Source of the DNA: Bacteroidales bacterium UBA3543
Lineage (GTDB): Bacteria > Bacteroidota > Bacteroidia > Bacteroidales > UBA932
DNA length: 28,922 nt
NCBI GenBank assembly: GCA_002376715.1
Contig: DFOK01000018.1
Coordinates: 1-28,922 of the forward strand
Direction: 5' to 3'
The stretch's first letter is position 1. Each line of letters begins with the position of its first letter. This document shows positions 24,924-28,922 of the stretch, one piece after another. The notes beneath the pieces were generated by a model, which saw nothing but the letters and a program-made list of their open reading frames with translations, did no database searches and was not told the origin of the DNA. Made by a program: the position numbers and the translations under genes.

Positions 24924-25433
24924 ATGAAAAAAGTAGCACTAAAAACTTATGGGAAAATATTAACCCTCTTTTTCTCACTGGTAGGAATGATAACCGGATG
25001 CGACTGGTTCGAACCTTCGTATGAATACGGATGTCCTTCCGCAGATTACATTATCAAAGGGAAAGTGACGGATAAACAATCGAAAAAGCCTATTAAAAAT
25101 ATCGCAGTCATCAGAAAAGCATATTCTTCACCCTATGGCAACGACACGGTAAGGACAGATTTTCGTGGAGATTATGAGTTAAAATATCGTCATTTCGGAG
25201 GTGAAGATCTGATTGTTGTCGAAGATTTAGACAAAGAAAGGAATGGCGGATGGTATGCTCCCGATTCTATCAAAGTAGATTGGAAGCAAATGCAAAAGAT
25301 TAAAAAAGGTGATGGAAGGTGGTATGACGGAGTTTTTCTCAGGGCTGACACCAACTTTGAACTGGAACATCAGACTATTGCTCTGTACGGCGTTATGTCG
25401 GCAGAGTATAAGGAAATGAAAGAAGAAGAGTAG
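24924..25433 (+). CDS. Putative lipoprotein of the rSAM/lipoprotein system
   Basis: The 169-residue protein has a basic N-terminus, a hydrophobic segment and lipobox MITGC with Cys26. The mature part opens with EYGCPSADY (34-42) and KGKVTDKQSKKPI (45-57), the start of a carboxypeptidase-regulatory-like beta-sandwich (TDFRGDYEL at 78-86), then an acidic ERNGGWY segment (105-111) and a Glu/Lys-rich tail. This combination, next to the radical SAM gene, matches the lipoprotein partner (the family I recall as TIGR04134) of the Bacteroidales rSAM/lipoprotein pair. Whether it is the enzyme's substrate is not established. Cys37 is the only Cys besides the lipidated one after the signal. The frame continues in phase past its TAG stop into the enzyme gene. 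Confidence 0.85.
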   Translation: MKKVALKTYGKILTLFFSLVGMITGCDWFEPSYEYGCPSADYIIKGKVTDKQSKKPIKNIAVIRKAYSSPYGNDTVRTDFRGDYELKYRHFGGEDLIVVEDLDKERNGGWYAPDSIKVDWKQMQKIKKGDGRWYDGVFLRADTNFELEHQTIALYGVMSAEYKEMKEEE

Positions 25434-25499
25434 TTGTATGAAAGAGAAGGTTTCCTTACGTGCCGAGTAAACGATGAATACCCCATACCGGATTTAAAG

Positions 25500-26573
25500 A
25501 TGAAATTACGAAAAAAAATCATACTGAACTTATACCGCGAACACAGAAAAACGCAAGCAAAACTACACGAACTTACCTATTTCTTTTGGGAATGCACCTT
25601 GCGTTGCAATTTCAACTGTATCCATTGCGGAAGTGATTGCACAAGAGAATCCGTTACTCCTGACATGCCAAAAGAGGACTTTTTGAAGGTGCTCTCAGAT
25701 ATTCGTCCGCACGTGAATCCCAATAAGACCATGATTGTGCTTACCGGAGGTGAGCCTTTGATGCGGAATGATTTGGAAGAGTGCGGAAGAGCCATGTACG
25801 ACATGGGATATCCCTGGGGATTTGTTACCAATGGATGGGGACTTTCGCAAGAACGACTTGACGGATTACTCCGTGCCGGATTGCGTTCGGTCACCGTGAG
25901 CCTGGATGGATATACGGCTGAGTCACACGAGTGGTTTCGTGGCAAAAAAGGCTCCTGGAAGCGTGCAGTAGATGCTATAAGGAGGGTGGCTTCAACTCCG
26001 GATCTGGTGTATGATGTGGTTACTTGTGTCAACAAAAAATCATTGCCGGACCTGTATAAGCTCAAGGAATTGCTTATTTCGCTAGGCGTTACTCACTGGC
26101 GGCTTTTTACTGTTTTCCCTAAAGGAAGAGCAAAAGATAACCCGCTACTCAGACTATCCACAGATGAGTTTGTGCAGATGCTGGACTTCATCAAACAGAC
26201 CCGTAAAGAGGGGATAATTCGCGCTTCATATGGCTGTGAGGGCTATCTGGCAGAATATGAAATGCAAGTGCGCGACGCACCTTTCTTTTGTCAGGCCGGC
26301 ATTCACATCGGTTCGGTGTTGGCAAACGGCGATATTAGCGCATGTCCCAGCTTGCGTGGTGATTACATTCAGGGGAATATTTACAAAGATGACTTCTGGA
26401 CAGTCTGGAATACCAAATATCAGATAATGCGTGACCGTTCCTGGACCAAAACAGGAAAATGCGCCACCTGTAAAGCCTATAAATACTGCGAAGGAAACGG
26501 TTTGCACCTACGCGACGAGCAAACCGGCGAACTCTTACAATGTCATTTGGAGATGATGGGACAATTGAAATAG
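25500..26573 (+). CDS. Radical SAM/SPASM enzyme of the rSAM/lipoprotein system
   Basis: ATG 25500 gives a 357-residue protein; the frame is open back to the lipoprotein stop. The radical SAM cluster motif is Cys36-x3-Cys40-x2-Cys43, with an extra Cys32 and Cys47 beside it; GGEP (83-86) binds the methionyl group of SAM. The C-terminal third is a SPASM-like domain with Cys264, Cys282, Cys321, Cys324, Cys330 and Cys348, expected to hold auxiliary iron-sulphur clusters, as in enzymes that modify peptides or proteins. The N-terminus (KLHELTYFFWECTLRC) and the lipoprotein neighbour match the family I recall as TIGR04133. It should act in the cytoplasm, so a lipoprotein substrate would have to be modified before export. 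Confidence 0.92.
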   Translation: MKLRKKIILNLYREHRKTQAKLHELTYFFWECTLRCNFNCIHCGSDCTRESVTPDMPKEDFLKVLSDIRPHVNPNKTMIVLTGGEPLMRNDLEECGRAMYDMGYPWGFVTNGWGLSQERLDGLLRAGLRSVTVSLDGYTAESHEWFRGKKGSWKRAVDAIRRVASTPDLVYDVVTCVNKKSLPDLYKLKELLISLGVTHWRLFTVFPKGRAKDNPLLRLSTDEFVQMLDFIKQTRKEGIIRASYGCEGYLAEYEMQVRDAPFFCQAGIHIGSVLANGDISACPSLRGDYIQGNIYKDDFWTVWNTKYQIMRDRSWTKTGKCATCKAYKYCEGNGLHLRDEQTGELLQCHLEMMGQLK

Positions 26574-26585
26574 TTTCGAGTCCAA

Positions 26586-26636
26586 AGTATGGAGTTCTGA
26601 GTAAGTTATCTAGTAGCTAGTTCTGAGTTCCATACT
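26586..26636. repeat. Intergenic element with inverted and direct repeats
   Basis: In the 91-base gap after the radical SAM gene, AGTATGGA (26586-26593) and TCCATACT (26629-26636) are perfect 8-base inverted repeats; just inside, AGTTCTGAG is directly repeated (26593-26601 and 26619-26627), and the centre holds CTAG twice (CTAGTAGCTAG). The long loop and lack of a T-run speak against a simple terminator. It looks like a small dispersed repeat or its remnant. Confidence 0.45.
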
Positions 26637-26664
26637 ACAACTAAATACTGTATAACACATACTC

Positions 26665-27429
26665 ATGATTAGACATTACTGCGTGATTTTTATATTTCTC
26701 TTTTTTAGTTTGTTTTCTTATGGTCAACAAATGAAATCAGGGAATTATCACTTAAATGGTCAGAACTCAAAATTCCTACTCGATCTGATGGCAGGAGCAA
26801 ATTTTGACCTAATCAGTTCCGGTTCACCTCCGGGATCTAAGTTGTTTGAATCCAAGCCTAAGGTTGTTCCTTTAGCCGGATTTCGGTTCACCTACCTGTT
26901 TGCAGAAAAGTTCGGAGGATATGCCAGATTTCATGCAAATTTCTATACAACTACAAAGTCGGAATACAACCCTTCCGGTATTGCGGATATTGTAATGGAT
27001 ATAATCAAAAAGTTAGTAGATATAAATGTCCCAATAATTACGAAAACCCATCCGGTTTTCGATATTGGAATCATCTATCGATTTGAACGAAACAGATGGA
27101 GCATTCATCCCGGAATGGGGATCGGCTATATGACATATCTGCCTGATAAAGAATCTTCGAAAAGTTTAAAGGAAGATGGTGTCAGATACAATGTCTCATA
27201 CAGACAGCATGCATCATCCATATTCTTAAACTTTGGTTTATCAGCCCGATATCGTCTTTTCGATACCGGTGCACTGTTTCTGGATATAAACTTCCAGCAA
27301 CCTCTACAAAAATCCTATGCAGAACTGGTGGTCCATGGAGATCAAACGGTACACGAAAGAAAGTTGTACGAAACATCAACTGCAGGCAGAAATATAAATA
27401 TCAGCCTCGGGTATGGATTTTTATTCTGA
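26665..27429 (+). CDS. Outer-membrane beta-barrel protein of unknown function
   Basis: The 254-residue protein has a signal peptide (MIRHYCVIFIFLFFSLFSYGQ) and a mature part with amphipathic strands rich in Phe, Tyr and Gly, such as GFRFTYLF, GGYARFHANFY, FDIGIIYRF and FLNFGLSARYRLF. It ends in GYGFLF with a terminal Phe, as in barrel proteins. About 8-10 strands would fit. It reads in the same direction as the lipoprotein and radical SAM genes, 91 bases downstream, and shares their A/T-rich, accessory look, but a link in function is inference only. No promoter box was seen in the gap. Confidence 0.8.
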   Translation: MIRHYCVIFIFLFFSLFSYGQQMKSGNYHLNGQNSKFLLDLMAGANFDLISSGSPPGSKLFESKPKVVPLAGFRFTYLFAEKFGGYARFHANFYTTTKSEYNPSGIADIVMDIIKKLVDINVPIITKTHPVFDIGIIYRFERNRWSIHPGMGIGYMTYLPDKESSKSLKEDGVRYNVSYRQHASSIFLNFGLSARYRLFDTGALFLDINFQQPLQKSYAELVVHGDQTVHERKLYETSTAGRNINISLGYGFLF

Positions 27430-27473
27430 TTGAACCCTTTATCACCGAACTTCAGTAAATGAGTTTTTTTTTG

Positions 27474-27481
27474 TACTTTTG
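27474..27481 (+). promoter_or_regulatory. Candidate -7 box for the terminal TPR gene
   Basis: TACTTTTG matches TAnnTTTG, giving a leader of about 105 bases before the ATG at 27593. No TTTG was seen at the usual upstream spacing. The remaining gap (27430-27592) is T-rich and shows no gene. Confidence 0.35.
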
Positions 27482-27592
27482 TCTTTCCTATTTTAGGCAG
27501 GAATAAGGTTATTGTATAGTTTGTAGCCAAACGTTTCATATGATAATGCGTTTTTTGTGAGATATTTTGGATTTATTTTGTGAAAATAATTA

Positions 27593-28922
27593 ATGAAAAA
27601 TAAAAGCTTCATACTGATTCATGCGTTGCTTGTTCTGATAATTTCAGGACAAATAATGGCACAGGAGTATCGTGTAGGCCGTCTTGAGTCAGCGCTTGAC
27701 CTTTATAGAAAGGGGGCCTTCTATTCGGCGGAGCAGATGTTAAATCTTGTCACACCGGACCCGGACAGCGATATCTCCATTTTTGCAATTCAGGTGGAGG
27801 CCTATAAGACAATGTGTGCTATCCGTCTCGATAGATCCAACATTGCCGGTCTGGTCAAGAATTTTGAGGACAGATATCCCAATGCTCCGGAGCTACAGAT
27901 GGTTAAGTTTGCCCTGGCATCGCGTCTATTCGATAGAGAGGAGTATGCCGCTGCGCTTGTAATCTATGATTCCATAAAAAAGCCCTTCCTCTATGCAGAG
28001 GAGCAGATTGAATATGACTTCAAAAGCGCATACTGTTATATCAGGGCCGGCAATACTGACGAAGCTGCAAAGAGGTTGACTGCCATTATAGAGGGCGATT
28101 TCAGCCCATTTTCCGTGCCAAGTCAGTATTATCTGGGCTATGTGCGTTATTTGGAAAAAGATTTTGCTGCGGCTCTGCCGCTTTTCCGTAAGGCGGAAAA
28201 AGACCCACGGTTTTCGGTGCTGGCTTCCTATTATACTGTCGAATCTGAGTTTATGCTTGGTAATTACCGGTATGTAATTGACCGTGGACCGGCCATTTTC
28301 AGCACGCTTGATCGCGATTTACAGATCAATCTGGCCAGAATAGTTTCGGAGGCCTATTTTTCTATGGGACAGCCGACGCTGGCAGCCCAGTATTTCGATA
28401 TGTTTTCCACATCCGGTGGTAATCTTACCCGAAAGGACCATTATTACTCTGGTCTTCTTTCCTACACACTTCAGTCATTCAAGCAGGCCATAGAGTCCTT
28501 CAGCAACGTTGTAGGGAATGAAGATGCACTTGGCCAGAGCGCTTACTATTATAGCGCCAACAGTTATCTCCGACAGCACAATAAAATTGCTGCGATGGAA
28601 GCCTTCAAAGAGGCTTCTGAATCCGATTTTGATAGTGTCATCAAAGAAGATGCTCTTTTCAATCATGCAAAACTCTCTTTTGATGTAAACGGCGATATCT
28701 CCGGTTTCGAAAATTACATGGAGCTTTATCCTGAGAGCGGAAAAGATGATATCATCAACAATTACATTGCAGCAGCTTTCTTGTTGAGCAATGATTATAA
28801 TTCTGCAGTTACAGCTCTTACGAAGATCCGGGAACTTTCAGACGAATCCTCGGCCAATCTACAGAAAGCGGCATTCTTCAGGGCAATGCAGCTTATCGAA
28901 AACAGGGGATACAGGTCGGCAG
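27593..28922 (+). CDS. Large exported TPR-like protein, 3' end outside the window
   Basis: An ATG at 27593 opens a signal peptide (MKNKSFILIHALLVLIISGQ, then IMAQ) and a frame that stays open for 443 codons to the window edge. The visible part is helical with TPR-like units, for example ALDLYRKGAFYSAEQML, EEYAAALVIYDSI, LEKDFAAALPLFRKAEKD, GQPTLAAQYFDMF and QAIESFSNVVG. It resembles the long periplasmic TPR proteins (about 1000 residues) common in Bacteroidota, which resemble the repeats of YbgF/CpoB-like and Tol-Pal associated proteins, but no precise role can be read. The gene is incomplete only because the window stops. Confidence 0.85.
   Translation, partial: MKNKSFILIHALLVLIISGQIMAQEYRVGRLESALDLYRKGAFYSAEQMLNLVTPDPDSDISIFAIQVEAYKTMCAIRLDRSNIAGLVKNFEDRYPNAPELQMVKFALASRLFDREEYAAALVIYDSIKKPFLYAEEQIEYDFKSAYCYIRAGNTDEAAKRLTAIIEGDFSPFSVPSQYYLGYVRYLEKDFAAALPLFRKAEKDPRFSVLASYYTVESEFMLGNYRYVIDRGPAIFSTLDRDLQINLARIVSEAYFSMGQPTLAAQYFDMFSTSGGNLTRKDHYYSGLLSYTLQSFKQAIESFSNVVGNEDALGQSAYYYSANSYLRQHNKIAAMEAFKEASESDFDSVIKEDALFNHAKLSFDVNGDISGFENYMELYPESGKDDIINNYIAAAFLLSNDYNSAVTALTKIRELSDESSANLQKAAFFRAMQLIENRGYRSA

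Noticed and set aside
25438..25496. Two tiny open frames of 10 and 7 codons between the lipoprotein and radical SAM genes, considered as a peptide substrate
   Set aside because: They are too short to judge, with no Cys, Gly-rich or leader pattern; chance is likely. The lipoprotein is the better substrate candidate.

Overview
The window looks like chromosomal DNA from a member of the Bacteroidota, most likely order Bacteroidales. The evidence is threefold: upstream regions carry the Bacteroidota promoter signature (TAnnTTTG at -7, several with TTTG about 19-22 bases upstream); many gene families are typical of that group (DUF4293, a long RSH protein, SagB-like nitroreductase, rSAM/lipoprotein pair, TPR periplasmic proteins); and Shine-Dalgarno sequences are largely absent. 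No tRNA, rRNA, CRISPR array, insertion sequence or phage gene was seen. No stretch longer than about 290 bases lacks a gene.

Layout. From 1 to 10.73 kb everything reads leftwards. A secreted AmiC-like cell-wall amidase, UvrB, a long RSH (ppGpp) protein and UvrA are spaced only 3 to 9 bases apart and look like one operon. Then come a lipoprotein-like PQQ-type beta-propeller, a SagB-like nitroreductase and the first 16 codons of a gene cut by the window edge. From 10.8 to 11.8 kb lies an M28 peptidase homologue, divergent from a TPR protein; the two overlapping promoters sit in about 50 bases. A convergent DUF4293 membrane protein follows, divergent from a nucleoside phosphorylase that is coupled by TGATG to a degenerate SirB1-like protein. 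The latter overlaps tail-to-tail with an M23/LysM envelope peptidase.

From 17.0 to 21.8 kb a leftward cluster encodes TMEM43-like protein, a YD-repeat lipoprotein, LemA and a DUF2207 protein; upstream of it is the tyrosine recombinase XerD with a TTG start. A small outer-membrane barrel protein converges on endonuclease III, and a hairpin covers both stop codons. Endonuclease III overlaps the end of an FtsE-type ATPase by 41 bases.

The right end, from about 24.7 kb, is more accessory in character and more AT-rich: a lipoprotein, a radical SAM/SPASM enzyme and an outer-membrane barrel protein, then a partial large TPR protein that runs off the end. The lipoprotein/radical SAM pair matches the rSAM/lipoprotein system of Bacteroidales, whose chemistry is to my knowledge unknown; it is the best candidate here for an undescribed system. 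The lipoprotein and enzyme frames are in phase and separated by a single amber stop. Other points of interest: the RSH protein has lost hydrolase residues but kept its synthetase, the M28 homologue has lost its general base, and repair and ppGpp genes are physically interleaved.
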